Shown here: in pieces, positions 36,585 to 47,080 of the stretch
How the letters are laid out: each line of letters begins with the position of its first letter
How positions within the stretch are numbered: the stretch's first letter is position 1
NCBI GenBank assembly: GCA_026400355.1
Contig: JAPLPE010000015.1
Span: 152,601 to 216,600, forward strand
Direction: 5' to 3'
Source: Rhodobacterales bacterium
Lineage (GTDB): Bacteria > Pseudomonadota > Alphaproteobacteria > Rhodobacterales > Rhodobacteraceae
Length of the DNA stretch: 64,000 nucleotides
Position numbers and translations under genes: made by a program
Notes under the pieces: generated by a model
What the model was told of the DNA's origin: nothing
Database searches by the model: none
The model's input: the letters and a program-made list of their open reading frames with translations, nothing else

Positions 36585-37352
36585 ATGTCCAACCGCCTTG
36601 CAGGCAAGATCGCCCTCATTTCCGGTGGAGCCACCGGCATGGGCGGCGCGGCCTCATCACTTTTTGCAGCAGAGGGCGCAATAGTCGCCATTGTCGACCG
36701 CAACCTGCCCGCTGCGCAGGACCGCGTCGCGATGATCCGCGCCGCGGGCGGCACAGCCATCGCGATCGGCGCCGATGTCTCGATAGCAGCCGACGTGAAC
36801 TCAGCCATCGCACGCGCAACGGCCGAACTCGGCCCGATCACCGTGCTCTTCAACCATGCTGGCACGATCATCATCAAACCCTTCCTGGACACGACGGAAG
36901 AAGAATGGGACTGGCTTCACGCCGTCAACGTCAAGTCCATGTTTCTGATGACTAAAGCCGTTCTGCCCGGAATGATCTCTGCAGGTGGCGGTTCGATCGT
37001 TTGCACCTCGTCGATCTCTGCTGTCGCGGGAACGCCGATGGAGGTGCTCTATGACACGACGAAAGGCGCGGTCCACATGTTTGCACGTGCCATCGCCGTC
37101 GAGTTCCGCGACCGCAATATCCGCTGCAACGCTGTTTGCCCCGGATTTATTGAAACCCCGCACGGTCTGCGTGAGGTACGCGACCTTCAAGCCCTCGGGG
37201 TGGATGTGTCCGAAGCCGCCATTGCCACCGCACAGGGTAGAATCGGCAAACCCGAAGAGGTGGCCGAAGCCGCCCTTTTCCTCGCCAGCGATGCTGCAAG
37301 TTTTGTCAACGGGACTCAGCTCTTTGTGGACAATGGATTCACCGCCGCCTGA
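36585..37352 (+). CDS. Short-chain dehydrogenase/reductase
   Basis: 255 residues from ATG 36585 (GGAAAG 6-7 bp upstream). Cofactor loop ISGGATGMGGAA, a GADVSIAADV adenine-binding turn, NHAG in place of the usual NNAG, catalytic Ser in CTSSISA and Tyr-x3-Lys in VLYDTTKGAV, and a C-terminal GTQLFVDNGFTAA. The first acidic residue after strand 2 (IVDRN) favours NAD. Substrate unknown. It follows ilvC by 81 bp and may be read through from it. Confidence 0.87.
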   Translation: MSNRLAGKIALISGGATGMGGAASSLFAAEGAIVAIVDRNLPAAQDRVAMIRAAGGTAIAIGADVSIAADVNSAIARATAELGPITVLFNHAGTIIIKPFLDTTEEEWDWLHAVNVKSMFLMTKAVLPGMISAGGGSIVCTSSISAVAGTPMEVLYDTTKGAVHMFARAIAVEFRDRNIRCNAVCPGFIETPHGLREVRDLQALGVDVSEAAIATAQGRIGKPEEVAEAALFLASDAASFVNGTQLFVDNGFTAA

Positions 37353-37503
37353 TCGCGCTGAAGGTCGTTGTCTACAAGATCCGACGACTGAAACCTCGGT
37401 CATTCGCTCGATTGAGCACGATCCCGTCTTGGCTGACATCGAGCCAAACTCCTTCGAAGGTCTTGGCCAAAATTCTTGCAGGTGTTTTGGAAGAACTGCG
37501 AAG

Positions 37504-38847
37504 TCAGGCCGCTCGCTCGACTGCAGCAACGATTTCGTCCACTACTTCGCGCAGCAGGCATTCATCGTAACATTCGGCCATCACACGGATCAAAGGTTCA
37601 GTGCCGGACTTGCGGATCAGAATCCGCCCGTCGCCGTTCAGGCGTGCCCGTGCTTCTTCGATCACCCGGTTCACTTCAGGCGCAGCAAGGGGATGCTGGC
37701 CTGCCTGATAGCGCACATTCTTGAGCATCTGCGGAACCGTATCGAACTGCCTGACCAAACTACTCGCAGGTTGGCCCGTTTCGATCATCGCAGCCAGAAA
37801 CTGAAGACCCGCAAGAAGCCCATCCCCAGTCGTGGCATAGTCAGTCATGACAATATGCCCAGACTGCTCGCCTCCAAGATTCCATCCTCCCGACCGCATC
37901 GCTTCAACAACATACCTGTCCCCGACAGCGGTCCTTTCAAGCCTCAGTCCTTGCCCGAGCAGGAAATGCTCCAGCCCGAGATTGGACATGACCGTCGCGA
38001 CCAACGTACCGCCCTTGAGCTTACCCTGAGCCGCCCAGCGGGCGGCGATCATGGCCATGATCTGATCGCCGTCGGCAACACGACCATTCTCGTCCAAAAT
38101 CATTACGCGGTCGGCATCGCCATCCAGGCAGATGCCCAGATCTGCCCCATGGCTTACAACGGTCTCTGCTGCCGTTCGCGTGCTGGTCGATCCACAGCCA
38201 TCGTTGATGTTGAAGCCATTTGGGTTTGTGCCGACTTCGATCACCGTTGCGCCAAGTTCCCACAACACCTCGGGCGCGACCTTGTAGGCGGCACCATTCG
38301 CGCAATCGATCACAACCTTTAGGCCATCCAGACGGATGCCTTGCGGAAAGGTCGACTTCAGGCGCTCTGCATAACGGAACCGGCCGTCGTCGATCCGCTT
38401 GGCCCTCCCGATATTGTTGGCCTGTGTCGGCTCGGCGCCCGCGTCGACCAAAGCTTCGATCTGGCCCTCGGCCTCATCTGACAATTTGAATCCGTCAGGC
38501 CCGAAAAACTTGATCCCGTTGTCGTGATGGGGGTTGTGAGAGGCAGAAATCATGATGCCGACATCAGCCCGCATTGACGTGGTCAGCAAACCCACCGCTG
38601 GCGTCGGCACGGGACCGAGCAGGAGGACATTCATCCCCGTCGAGGTAAGCCCTGCCGTTAGAGCACTTTCAAACAAATAACCGGAAAGCCGAGTATCCTT
38701 ACCGATCACCACGCGGTGCCCGTTGGAACCGTCATTTCGGAAATACCGACCAGCTGCCGCTCCGATCTTCAGCGCCATATCTGCCGTCATTGGCCAAATG
38801 TTTGCGGTGCCCCGTACACCGTCGGTTCCAAACAGTTTAGTCGCCAT
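37504..38847 (-). CDS. glmM: Phosphoglucosamine mutase
   Basis: 447 residues. N-terminal [10 protein letters not shown], phosphoserine loop [16 protein letters not shown], metal site CLDGDADRV, sugar-binding GGEQSGHIV and phosphate-binding [12 protein letters not shown]. It interconverts glucosamine-6- and -1-phosphate for UDP-GlcNAc, peptidoglycan and lipid A. It is the last gene of folB-folP-glmM, one base after the folP stop. Confidence 0.97.
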   Translation of the reverse strand: MATKLFGTDGVRGTANIWPMTADMALKIGAAAGRYFRNDGSNGHRVVIGKDTRLSGYLFESALTAGLTSTGMNVLLLGPVPTPAVGLLTTSMRADVGIMISASHNPHHDNGIKFFGPDGFKLSDEAEGQIEALVDAGAEPTQANNIGRAKRIDDGRFRYAERLKSTFPQGIRLDGLKVVIDCANGAAYKVAPEVLWELGATVIEVGTNPNGFNINDGCGSTSTRTAAETVVSHGADLGICLDGDADRVMILDENGRVADGDQIMAMIAARWAAQGKLKGGTLVATVMSNLGLEHFLLGQGLRLERTAVGDRYVVEAMRSGGWNLGGEQSGHIVMTDYATTGDGLLAGLQFLAAMIETGQPASSLVRQFDTVPQMLKNVRYQAGQHPLAAPEVNRVIEEARARLNGDGRILIRKSGTEPLIRVMAECYDECLLREVVDEIVAAVERAA

Positions 38848-38848
38848 G

Positions 38849-39856
38849 TCAGTCAGTCCCGATCATTGCCTGCTGCAGGCTCAGAGCCTGTCTTGTTTCC
38901 ACAGTATCATGAACACGAAGTATGTGAACACCCTGCGTAACACCGTGCAGCGCGACCGCCACTGATCCAGGCATCCTGTCGCGCGCCCCTTCAGCCTTTC
39001 CAATCGTCCCTATGAACCTCTTCCGCGATGCGCCGAGTAGCAAAGCGCAACCAAGCGAATGATACAGGGTCAGGTTTCGAAGTATTGTCACGTTGTGTTG
39101 CAGAGTCTTGCCGAAACCAATACCAGGGTCCACCACGATAAGGTGACGGGGTATACCGGCGCCCATGGCAAACTCGATACGTTCCTCCAGAAAATCATAT
39201 ACATCCAGAATGACATTCACATAGTATGGATCGTTCTGCATGGTGGCCGGCTTGCCTTGGGCGTGCATCAGGATAACCGGCAGTCCTGATCTTGCGACGA
39301 CTCCTGCCATCGACTGATCATGACCTAGTGCAGCCACATCGTTGATAAGCGAAGCGCCAGCGGCAATTGCTGCTTCTGCGACAGCGGCATTGCGCGTATC
39401 GATGGACAGCGGGATATCGGTCCTTGCGCGGATCGCCGCCACTACGGGTGCTGTCCGGGAAATTTCCTCTGACTCGACGACTTCCACAGCGCCCGGCCGG
39501 GTACTTTCTCCGCCGATATCCAGAATATCCGCTCCCCCCGACAACAAGGCCCCTGCGTGTTCCAATGCCAATTCAGGCCGGTTGAACAATCCGCCGTCAG
39601 AAAAGCTGTCAGGGGTGACGTTCAGAATGCCCATGATCCGGGGCCGGTCGAGAGATATGCCTGCAACAGGGGCGCGCATTGAGGTTAGTCGATCCAGCAC
39701 GTCTTGAGGAACGGCATCCAGGTCCACGATCCTCGCTGGCGACCCACGTTCCAATCTTTCCACGCTCGTGAACCAGCACGACGTTCCTGCGAGCGCCAAG
39801 GCGCCCTCCGGCCGGGCCGGATCAGTCATGGCTATCGGGCGATAGTAGACAGTCAT
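38849..39856 (-). CDS. folP: Dihydropteroate synthase
   Basis: 335 residues, somewhat longer than usual because of an N-terminal extension of about 70 residues ([20 protein letters not shown]) ahead of the TIM barrel. The barrel starts [16 protein letters not shown] and contains [33 protein letters not shown] and the C-terminal GASRKRFIG. It condenses p-aminobenzoate with hydroxymethyl-dihydropterin pyrophosphate. ATG 39856 overlaps the folB stop (ATGA). Confidence 0.95.
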   Translation of the reverse strand: MTVYYRPIAMTDPARPEGALALAGTSCWFTSVERLERGSPARIVDLDAVPQDVLDRLTSMRAPVAGISLDRPRIMGILNVTPDSFSDGGLFNRPELALEHAGALLSGGADILDIGGESTRPGAVEVVESEEISRTAPVVAAIRARTDIPLSIDTRNAAVAEAAIAAGASLINDVAALGHDQSMAGVVARSGLPVILMHAQGKPATMQNDPYYVNVILDVYDFLEERIEFAMGAGIPRHLIVVDPGIGFGKTLQHNVTILRNLTLYHSLGCALLLGASRKRFIGTIGKAEGARDRMPGSVAVALHGVTQGVHILRVHDTVETRQALSLQQAMIGTD

Positions 39857-40776
39857 GGCAAGAGATCGGGCCAAGTTCCGCGTCGAACCTCGACAGGGCT
39901 CACAACCGCCTCGTCACAGTACAAGAGAAGCTCCGCCGCACCGACCTGGCCCGCAAACCACGCCGCAAGCGCCAATCCATCCCAAGGCCCGACATCCAGT
40001 CCGTCGATGGAATCAAGCACGATCTTTGACGGCGCCCATATGGATATTTGTCCATGTTTCATTGCCCAATCGAGTTCCGTCCGCGTTTCCACTACGATGC
40101 AGCGGAGGTCGTGACCAGCAAGAACCCAAGCATTTTGTTCGATTGCCAGAAGGTCGATCCGTCTTTGTGCCAGCGCTGCGGCTGACTGGGGCGCAAACTC
40201 ATCTGGTGGCCCGACGCAGATCAACAACGGCATAGGGTCAGCAGCCAGACCATCGATGACAGTCGGCAATTCCCGATTAGCAATCTGCATATTGGTCAGA
40301 TACACGACCCGGGGGTGGAGCGTCTCATGCACCTTCTGTGCCGCGATTTGTGCGTCAACCTTTGCACGAACGATTTCAACACCGAGCGCTCCCGATCCTC
40401 GGTCGAGCTTCTCGATCCGGACAAAAACCCGTATCGCTTGGGGTTCCCGCAAGACAAGGTCTGCAACCCGTTCGGCCAGCGTTTCAAGCAAGTTGAGGCG
40501 CTCTGAAGCCAAAGCCGAAGTGATTGCTTCGGAGACACGGTCATAGCTTAGTATGCGATCTACGTCATCGTCGACTGGCTCCGTCAACGGCGCGACTTCA
40601 ACCACGATATTGAAACGAACCTTTTGAGTTACCCCACGCTCGAGCTGGAACGCACCTATCTCGACTTCAAGAACATGATCGCGCAGCGAAATGCGGTCCA
40701 ATAGGTTTCGGCGTTCGTCGGTCGCTTCGGCGCGTTCGACGGGATGGGCAAAGGCAAGGCGAAGTTCTTCGTTCAT
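39853..40776 (-). CDS. folB: Dihydroneopterin aldolase with an additional C-terminal domain
   Basis: 307 residues, against about 120 for a simple FolB. Residues about 30-150 are the aldolase: LRDHVLEVEIGAFQLERGVT, VDRILSYDRVSEAITSAL, NLLETLAERVADLVL and VRIEKLDRGSGALGV. The remaining 150 residues (PLLICVGPPDEFAPQSAAAL, WVLAGHDLRCIVVETRTEL, PWDGLALAAWFAGQVGAAEL) look like part of an amino-acid-kinase-like fold. The domain fusion seems typical of related bacteria; the job of the second domain is unknown. First gene of the folate/glmM operon. Confidence 0.85.
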   Translation of the reverse strand: MNEELRLAFAHPVERAEATDERRNLLDRISLRDHVLEVEIGAFQLERGVTQKVRFNIVVEVAPLTEPVDDDVDRILSYDRVSEAITSALASERLNLLETLAERVADLVLREPQAIRVFVRIEKLDRGSGALGVEIVRAKVDAQIAAQKVHETLHPRVVYLTNMQIANRELPTVIDGLAADPMPLLICVGPPDEFAPQSAAALAQRRIDLLAIEQNAWVLAGHDLRCIVVETRTELDWAMKHGQISIWAPSKIVLDSIDGLDVGPWDGLALAAWFAGQVGAAELLLYCDEAVVSPVEVRRGTWPDLLP

Positions 40777-40867
40777 GGGCACGGCATCCCTTGGGCGTGT
40801 CCCAGATGATAGACTGTGAACAAATCCACAACTGCCCCCGGACGGCAGTCCGGAGCCTACAAACGAC

Positions 40868-41557
40868 CTAGTTCGAAGCAGTCCGCGTCGGTTCCCGATA
40901 GAACTCGTGGGCACCGATGGTCGCGGTTTCAATAAAGCGCGCTGACCATGACGGGTTGACTGTCCGTGCATGATAGTAGGTCGCCCCATCAGTCAGAAAC
41001 CGCGGTGCGCCGTTCAGCATCACACTGGCAACCTTTCCCACGGCGTTCCATGCAGCGCGGTCACCGATTACGTCGGAACGCCCATCGCAGTGATATGTGA
41101 ACTGGCAGTCATACAGCGCTTGTGTTCCCTGATGTACAACGCCGCAGACCGAATTGGGAAAGCTTGGACTTGCTACCCGGTTCATGATGACTTCGGCTAC
41201 AGCATAGACACCTTCGAGTGACTCGCCGCGCGCCTCAAAGTACAGCGCTTCAGTCAGGCAGTTCCACTCTGACCCGCTGCCCGCAGGAGCGGCCATGACG
41301 GTGGCAAGCAAATTGTTCACTGATTGAGCCGTCACCGGACCCGTTTCATTGTTCAGCGCCGCCGGTGGTGGCGCGGTCAAAGACGTCAAATGAGCCGTTG
41401 GTACCACGTCGAGCGTTTCACGTTCCTGCACAAGCAGTGCGCCCAACTGATTGGCGAGTTGATCATCTGCCTTTGCCGCCCTCACCGAAAGTCCTAAATC
41501 CGCAGCCGAGAGCGCCAGAAGAAGCACGAAGATCACGCGCCAACTGCTTGTCATCAT
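40868..41557 (-). CDS. Secreted cell-wall hydrolase (SleB/Hydrolase_2 type)
   Basis: 229 residues. Signal peptide SSWRVIFVLLLALSAADLGL with likely cleavage near RAAKA-DD; a linker; then the hydrolase domain NCLTEALYFEARGESLEGVY, AVAEVIMNRVASPSFPNSVC, FTYHCDGRSD and TYYHARTVNPSWS. The Glu in LYFEARGE is the probable catalytic residue of this lytic-transglycosylase-like family. It should act on periplasmic peptidoglycan. Confidence 0.88.
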   Translation of the reverse strand: MMTSSWRVIFVLLLALSAADLGLSVRAAKADDQLANQLGALLVQERETLDVVPTAHLTSLTAPPPAALNNETGPVTAQSVNNLLATVMAAPAGSGSEWNCLTEALYFEARGESLEGVYAVAEVIMNRVASPSFPNSVCGVVHQGTQALYDCQFTYHCDGRSDVIGDRAAWNAVGKVASVMLNGAPRFLTDGATYYHARTVNPSWSARFIETATIGAHEFYREPTRTASN

Positions 41558-41714
41558 TGAAGTCCGAAGTTCCGCGCGGCCAGCCCCGCTCAGGCATCGG
41601 TTCCAATAGGTGGAAAGCCATCAGCTGTCTACCAGCAGAACTGACATGGATCGGCAAGCTCTTGCCGATCAAGAATTCATTTACAACGCATGGTGTTGCA
41701 ACCGGTTCTTTTCA

Positions 41715-44300
41715 CTAAACTCGCACTGCTCTGTGATCCCGGATTGCAAGCTGAGCGGCGGAAAGTCGCGCAAGCGGAACTCGAAATGGAGAACAGGAAA
41801 CGTAGTCAAAGCCCTGCTTGCGGCAGAACTCGATCGCCTTGCTACTCCCTCCATGCTCACCACAGATCGAGAGAGTGATGTCAGGACGACCGCGCCTCCC
41901 TCTCTCTGCCCCGATCTTGAGAAGCTCGCCAACCCCTTCGATATCGATCGAATGGAAGGGGTCCTCTTCATAGACACCGAGCCGCACATAGGCCGACATG
42001 AACCTTCCCGCGTCATCTCGAGACAGACCATAGGTCATCTGCGTCAGGTCGTTCGTCCCGAAAGACAAAAAGCTGGCGTGCAAAGCAATGTCAGCCGCGC
42101 GCAATGCTGCACGCGGCGTTTCGACCATCACTCCCAGCCGATAGGCGAAATCCACGCCTGTTTCAGCATGCACCGATGCCGCGACCTTGTCGATCCGCGC
42201 CTTGACCAGCTCAACCTCGCGCATAGCGCTGACCAGCGGGATCATCACCTCGGGCACAACCGGATCGCCCTTGTCGCTGACCAGCACAGTCGCCTGAAAG
42301 ATCGCTCGGGCTTGCATGTCATAAATCTCGGGCACCGTAATCCCCAGCCGCACACCGCGCATGCCAAGCATAGGGTTGTATTCGGCCAAAGCCTCGACGC
42401 GCGCCTCGACATCCGATAGGGGCAGAGACAATCCTTCGGCAAGCTCGCGCATGCCCGCCTTGTCGGACGGCAGGAACTCGTGCAAGGGCGGATCGAAAAG
42501 GCGGATACAAACCGGCTGACCCTGCATAATCCGGAAAAGTGCGGCGAAATCGGCGCGTTGCATGGGCAACAGCCGCTCAAGGACCGCCGCTCGGTCGGCT
42601 GCCGAGCCAGCAAAGATCATCTCGCGCATCATCCCGATGCGCTCGCCTTCAAAGAACATGTGTTCAGTTCGACACAGCCCTATCCCCTGTGCCATGAAGT
42701 TCCGCGCCGTCTGGGCGTCATGCGGCGTATCAGCATTGGCCCGCACACCGATATCCCGGAAATCATCCGCCCAAGACAGAAGCGTGACGAAGGCCGTATC
42801 GAGAGACGCCTCAAGCATCGCAGGCTCACCCGCGAGCACGTCACCGCTGGTCCCGTCGACAGTGATCACATCGCCTTCATGGAAGAAGCGGCCGTCGGGC
42901 GCGGTGATGATCCGTTTCTTGCGGTCGATGAGCAGGTCTGACGCCCCAACCACGCAAGGCACACCCAGCCCCCGCCCGATCACGGCGGCATGGCTCGTTA
43001 TTCCGCCTCGCACGGTTAGCACGGCCCGTGCCGCATGCATGCCTCGGATGTCCTCGGGCGTTGTTTCGCGGCGGACAAGGATGCAGTCCTCGCCCCGTGC
43101 CGCACTGGCCTGCGCGTCACCTGCGTTGAACACTATTCTGCCCGAAGCCGCGCCGGGACTCGCCGCGATGCCGGTCACGATTCGGTCACGCGGGGCTCCC
43201 GAATCCACCTGACGGTGCAGGAGCTCGGAAAGGGCCTGCGGATCAACGCGCATCACCGCCACGTCACGCGGGATGACGCCATCCTCTGCCAGCGCCACAG
43301 CAATCCGCACCGCTGCGCGCGAGGTCCGCACGACCGGCACGCCATCGAGAATGCGCAACTGGCCGTTTTCGAGCGCGAACTCGATTTGCATCTCTTCCCG
43401 CAGGCGCCGCCTGACGATTGCTCCATAGGCGATCAGCTTTTCAAATGCCTCGGGGCACTTTTCTTCCAACGAGATCCCGCGTCGATCACGGGTCAGATAG
43501 ATCGCCCCTTTTTCGGCCGTCATTGCTTCGCGGCCCTGACTCTGGCTCAGATATCGTCCCGTGACACGGCTCAGGCCCGTGGCCCCGTCAACAAACTGGA
43601 TCACCCCTGCCCCGCAATCACCCACGCCAACGCCCAGTGCCATGGCCTGAACCACGAGCCCAAGGCCCGCATCCGTCGGCGCGCCCTTGGCTTGCCGCAG
43701 AAGGCGCGCTGTGGTCCCCTCCCATGCACGGGCCATCGACCGCAGCACTTCGGAAAGTTGCTCCACCGGGTCCTGCGGGAATTCTTCGTCGGTCTCGGCC
43801 TCAAAGGCCTTGAGCGCGGCCTTGAGCGCCCCCGCCGAAGGCTCATCCGGCAGGTCGAACGCGTCAGGATCAAGCCGCGCCACATTGACGGCGTAAGACT
43901 GAATGAACCGAAGATAGAGGGCTGTTGCGGCCGTCTCACCAATGCTGGCCGACATGACGGCATGCCGCGCCGCGTTCATGCCGATGTTGAGGATCGCGCC
44001 CGGACCGCCCCAATCCGGGTCTAGGCTTGATGGCCGGACTGAGAGGAGTGGTGCAGGACCGAAGGGCTCCATGATCTGGGCCATGTCGGGCATCTGGCCC
44101 TTGGCAATTCCGCGCACCGCGTCAAAGGAAAGGGCCACCGTCGTCGGCACCGGCATATCGAGCCGGACCAGTCGCTGCAGGCATTTCGCGCGGTTCCCCT
44201 GCACATCGGGCCGCATCGCGGCGGTCGGTGTGATCAGGGTGATCTGGCTGAAGGTGGCGTGTTGCTGCACGGGCTGCATCCTTTTTCTGTGGCGCAGCAT
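41715..44300 (-). CDS. Pyruvate,phosphate dikinase / PEP-utilising enzyme
   Basis: 861 residues. An ATP-grasp N-terminus (MPVPTTVALSFDAVRG, RPSSLDPDWGGPGAILNIGM), the swivelling phosphohistidine domain (ARAVLTVRGGITSHAAVIGR, His is the phospho-carrier) and the C-terminal PEP/pyruvate barrel (FGTNDLTQMTYGLSRDD, LSICGEHGGSSKAIEFC with the catalytic Cys). It interconverts ATP, phosphate and pyruvate with AMP, PPi and PEP. The N-terminal domain departs from standard PpdK in several loops, so a PpdK-like paralogue is possible. The start may be the Met at 44279. Confidence 0.8.
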   Translation of the reverse strand: MLRHRKRMQPVQQHATFSQITLITPTAAMRPDVQGNRAKCLQRLVRLDMPVPTTVALSFDAVRGIAKGQMPDMAQIMEPFGPAPLLSVRPSSLDPDWGGPGAILNIGMNAARHAVMSASIGETAATALYLRFIQSYAVNVARLDPDAFDLPDEPSAGALKAALKAFEAETDEEFPQDPVEQLSEVLRSMARAWEGTTARLLRQAKGAPTDAGLGLVVQAMALGVGVGDCGAGVIQFVDGATGLSRVTGRYLSQSQGREAMTAEKGAIYLTRDRRGISLEEKCPEAFEKLIAYGAIVRRRLREEMQIEFALENGQLRILDGVPVVRTSRAAVRIAVALAEDGVIPRDVAVMRVDPQALSELLHRQVDSGAPRDRIVTGIAASPGAASGRIVFNAGDAQASAARGEDCILVRRETTPEDIRGMHAARAVLTVRGGITSHAAVIGRGLGVPCVVGASDLLIDRKKRIITAPDGRFFHEGDVITVDGTSGDVLAGEPAMLEASLDTAFVTLLSWADDFRDIGVRANADTPHDAQTARNFMAQGIGLCRTEHMFFEGERIGMMREMIFAGSAADRAAVLERLLPMQRADFAALFRIMQGQPVCIRLFDPPLHEFLPSDKAGMRELAEGLSLPLSDVEARVEALAEYNPMLGMRGVRLGITVPEIYDMQARAIFQATVLVSDKGDPVVPEVMIPLVSAMREVELVKARIDKVAASVHAETGVDFAYRLGVMVETPRAALRAADIALHASFLSFGTNDLTQMTYGLSRDDAGRFMSAYVRLGVYEEDPFHSIDIEGVGELLKIGAERGRRGRPDITLSICGEHGGSSKAIEFCRKQGFDYVSCSPFRVPLARLSAAQLAIRDHRAVRV

Positions 44301-44414
44301 AGTGCAGATCGACCCGATCCGTAAACAGAGCCTGACATGACCACTGTCACGACTGCTGCGACTTTCGTTGCAGGGGCGTTGCCGGTGTTGGCGTCAGGCG
44401 AGGTTAATCCCGCC

Positions 44415-46550
44415 CTATCCTTCGACTTTGGTCAGGTCCGCAACCGACAGGCAGATCGTCCTGATCCGGCTGAGCAGGTTCAGCCGGTTGCGGCGGATGA
44501 CCTGCTTGTCGCTGTTCACCTGCGCCACGGTAAAGAAGGCGTCAGTCGGCGCCCGGAGCCCTGCCATGGCCGACATGGCCGCACCGAAATCCTCGGCCGC
44601 CATTGCGGGCCTGATGGCCGCTTCGGCGGTATCGAGCGCGGTGAAGAGCGCCACTTCCTCGGGATACTCCGCGAACTTCACATCCGCCCCATAGGAATAC
44701 TCGACCCCATCCTTCGCCTCGGCCTGCGTCAGGATGTTATTGGCCCGCTTGAACCCCTGCAGCAGGTTCTCCCCGTCATCGCTCTTGAGAAACGCCGCCA
44801 GCGCCTCGGCCCGCTTGACGAGCAGCGTCAGGTCGTCGTTTCCGGCCTCATTGTCACCCAAGCAAGCATCAATGACATCGTGTCGAATACCCTGATCTTT
44901 CAGGAAGACCTTGAGACGATCCTGGAAGAAATCCAGACAGTCTCGGGCGATGAACCATTGGGGATCGCCACCGGGCAGAATGGACATCAGATTGCCAAGG
45001 TCACCGCGAACTTCAGGTTCAGGATGACGCCTTACCGCACAATCCATAATATTCAGGAGTCGGCATCGAATCCCGTTGGTCAACACCAACCGGATCACCC
45101 CCAGCGCCGCCCGCCGCAGCGCAAACGGGTCCTTGCTCCCGGTCGGCTTCTCGTCAATCGCCCAGAACCCCGTTAGCGTGTCGATCTTGTCCGCCAGTGC
45201 GACTGCGACCGAAACCGGCGCCGATGGCACCTCATCCGAGGGCCCCAGCGGCGCATAATGCTCCTCACACGCCGCCGCCACCTCGGCGGGCATCCCCGCA
45301 GCAGAGGCATAATACCGCCCCATCAGCCCCTGCAATTCAGGGAACTCGCCCACCATCGCTGACCGCAAGTCGGCCTTGGCCACCCGCGCCGCCTGTTCCG
45401 CCAGATCAGGATCGGCCCCGACCATCGGCGCGATCTCGCGCGCCAGCGCCGCAATCCGCGCCACCCGGTCCGCCTGTGAGCCAAGCTTGTTGTGGAATGT
45501 GACCGCCTCCAGCCCCCGCGTCCATTCCTCCATCCCGGCTTTGGCCACCCGCAAGTCCTTTTCCCAGAAGAACTTTGCGTCCGACAGCCGCGCCGTCAGC
45601 ACCTTGCCGTTGCCCGCGATGATCGTGGCGCCATTGTCCGGCGTCTCGATATTGACCACCGTCACGAACCGCTCGAACCTCCCCGTCCGGGGATTGCGGA
45701 CCGAAAAGAACTTCTGGTGCTCCCGCATCGAAGTCTGCAGAACTTCGGGCGGCAGGTCGAGGAACTGCGGCCCGATGGCCCCCATCAGCACGACCGGCCA
45801 TTCGACAAGCCCTGAAACTTCGGCCAAGAGCCCCTTGTCCTCGACCAGTTCAAGACCCTGCGCGAAGGCCAGCGTTGTCGCGTCATGCCAGATCGCCGCC
45901 GAACGGTCCTCGGCCCGCAGGAACACCTTGGCGCGCTTCAGCTTGGCCTCGTAATCCTCGAAAGAGGTGACGGTGATGTCGCCTGCCGACATGAACCGGT
46001 GGCCGCGCGTGACATTGCCCGCGACGATGCCATCGATAGAAACCGGCACAACCTGCGCACCCGCTTCGGTCGTCAGAATGCAGATGATCGAATGGAGCGG
46101 CCGCACCCAACGCAGCGATCCCGCGCCCCAGCGCATCGACTTGGGCCAGGGAAAGCTGCGGACAGTTGTTTCAAGCACCTCGGCCACGATCTCTTCGGCC
46201 TTGCGGCCCGGCTTTTCGATGACGGCAAACCAGACCTGACCCTTCTTGTCGTCGCGTGCGACAAGCTGTTCCCTGGTCAGCCCGGTTGAGCGCAGAAAGC
46301 CCGCCAGCGCGGCCTCGGGCGCACCAACGGCGGGCCCCTTGCGTTCCTCGCGCACGGCGCGGCTTTCCGCTGTCAGACCTTCGACCGAGAGGGCGAGTCT
46401 GCGGGGCGTCGCAAAGGCAGCAGCGGAAGCATAGGTCAGACCAGCCTCGACCAGCCCATCGGCGATGAGTTTGCCCAGATCATCAGCCGCCTTGGCCTGC
46501 ATCCGCGCCGGGATTTCCTCGGAAAACAGTTCGATGAGAAGATCGGCCAT
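44415..46550 (-). CDS. glyS: Glycyl-tRNA synthetase beta subunit
   Basis: 711 residues from ATG 46550, which shares a base with the stop of the gene before (TGATG). Family signatures: LLIELFSEEIPARMQ, GPAVGAPEAALAGFLRSTGL, PKSMRWGAGSLRWVRPLHSI, HDATTLAFAQGLELVEDKGL and the C-terminal anticodon-binding domain (FFTVAQVNSDKQVIRRNRLN). Forms the alpha2beta2 enzyme with GlyQ. Confidence 0.97.
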   Translation of the reverse strand: MADLLIELFSEEIPARMQAKAADDLGKLIADGLVEAGLTYASAAAFATPRRLALSVEGLTAESRAVREERKGPAVGAPEAALAGFLRSTGLTREQLVARDDKKGQVWFAVIEKPGRKAEEIVAEVLETTVRSFPWPKSMRWGAGSLRWVRPLHSIICILTTEAGAQVVPVSIDGIVAGNVTRGHRFMSAGDITVTSFEDYEAKLKRAKVFLRAEDRSAAIWHDATTLAFAQGLELVEDKGLLAEVSGLVEWPVVLMGAIGPQFLDLPPEVLQTSMREHQKFFSVRNPRTGRFERFVTVVNIETPDNGATIIAGNGKVLTARLSDAKFFWEKDLRVAKAGMEEWTRGLEAVTFHNKLGSQADRVARIAALAREIAPMVGADPDLAEQAARVAKADLRSAMVGEFPELQGLMGRYYASAAGMPAEVAAACEEHYAPLGPSDEVPSAPVSVAVALADKIDTLTGFWAIDEKPTGSKDPFALRRAALGVIRLVLTNGIRCRLLNIMDCAVRRHPEPEVRGDLGNLMSILPGGDPQWFIARDCLDFFQDRLKVFLKDQGIRHDVIDACLGDNEAGNDDLTLLVKRAEALAAFLKSDDGENLLQGFKRANNILTQAEAKDGVEYSYGADVKFAEYPEEVALFTALDTAEAAIRPAMAAEDFGAAMSAMAGLRAPTDAFFTVAQVNSDKQVIRRNRLNLLSRIRTICLSVADLTKVEG

Positions 46551-47080
46551 CACTTCAGACTTTCAGGAACAGGGGGGCAGCCCTCGGGGGCGGGCTCTCC
46601 GTTGAATACGACGGCACCGCAGGAATTGATCTGCTGCCAGATGAACCCGCGCCCGTCCGGCATCACGGCGACCACGCGGTCCACACCGTAACTGACGTTC
46701 TCGACACCCATGAAGGCAATCGCCTCGCCGGATTCGAGCGCGGTCCCTATCACCTCGGCATCAAAACAGTCGAACCAGTCGGGCGCTATCAGCGGCTCGG
46801 CGGCTGGATAGGTTTCATAGGTTTCGGTCAAAAGGGCCTGTGAAAGTGGCGTGTCAAAGCAGGCCCGGAACCGGATCGGCGAAGAGTCGCTGTCGATCGC
46901 CTTGAAGTTCTCGAACAGGATCTCTTCGGGTTGGCCTGTCGCCAGCGAGGTCATCTGGACGTTCCCCGCATCCGCCGCCAGAACCTCGCGGTAATAGGCA
47001 TAGACCTGCAGGTAGTAGAGTGCAGCGCCGGCGATGAGAGATGTCACGACCATGGCGATGATGACGAAACGGGAAATCAT
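46550..47080 (-). CDS. DUF6446-type membrane-anchored protein between glyQ and glyS
   Basis: 176 residues. A single N-terminal helix ([20 protein letters not shown]) anchors or exports a domain with [39 protein letters not shown] and [20 protein letters not shown], including several cysteines. It overlaps glyQ (ATGA) and glyS (TGATG), so it is made stoichiometrically with glycyl-tRNA synthetase, although its predicted location is the periplasm. The position is conserved in Rhodobacterales by my recollection. Role unknown. Confidence 0.75.
   Translation of the reverse strand: MISRFVIIAMVVTSLIAGAALYYLQVYAYYREVLAADAGNVQMTSLATGQPEEILFENFKAIDSDSSPIRFRACFDTPLSQALLTETYETYPAAEPLIAPDWFDCFDAEVIGTALESGEAIAFMGVENVSYGVDRVVAVMPDGRGFIWQQINSCGAVVFNGEPAPEGCPPVPESLK

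Noticed and set aside
41610..43212. Plus-strand open frames opposite the PPDK-like gene
   Set aside because: Antisense shadows: biased composition, and no ribosome sites or motifs.
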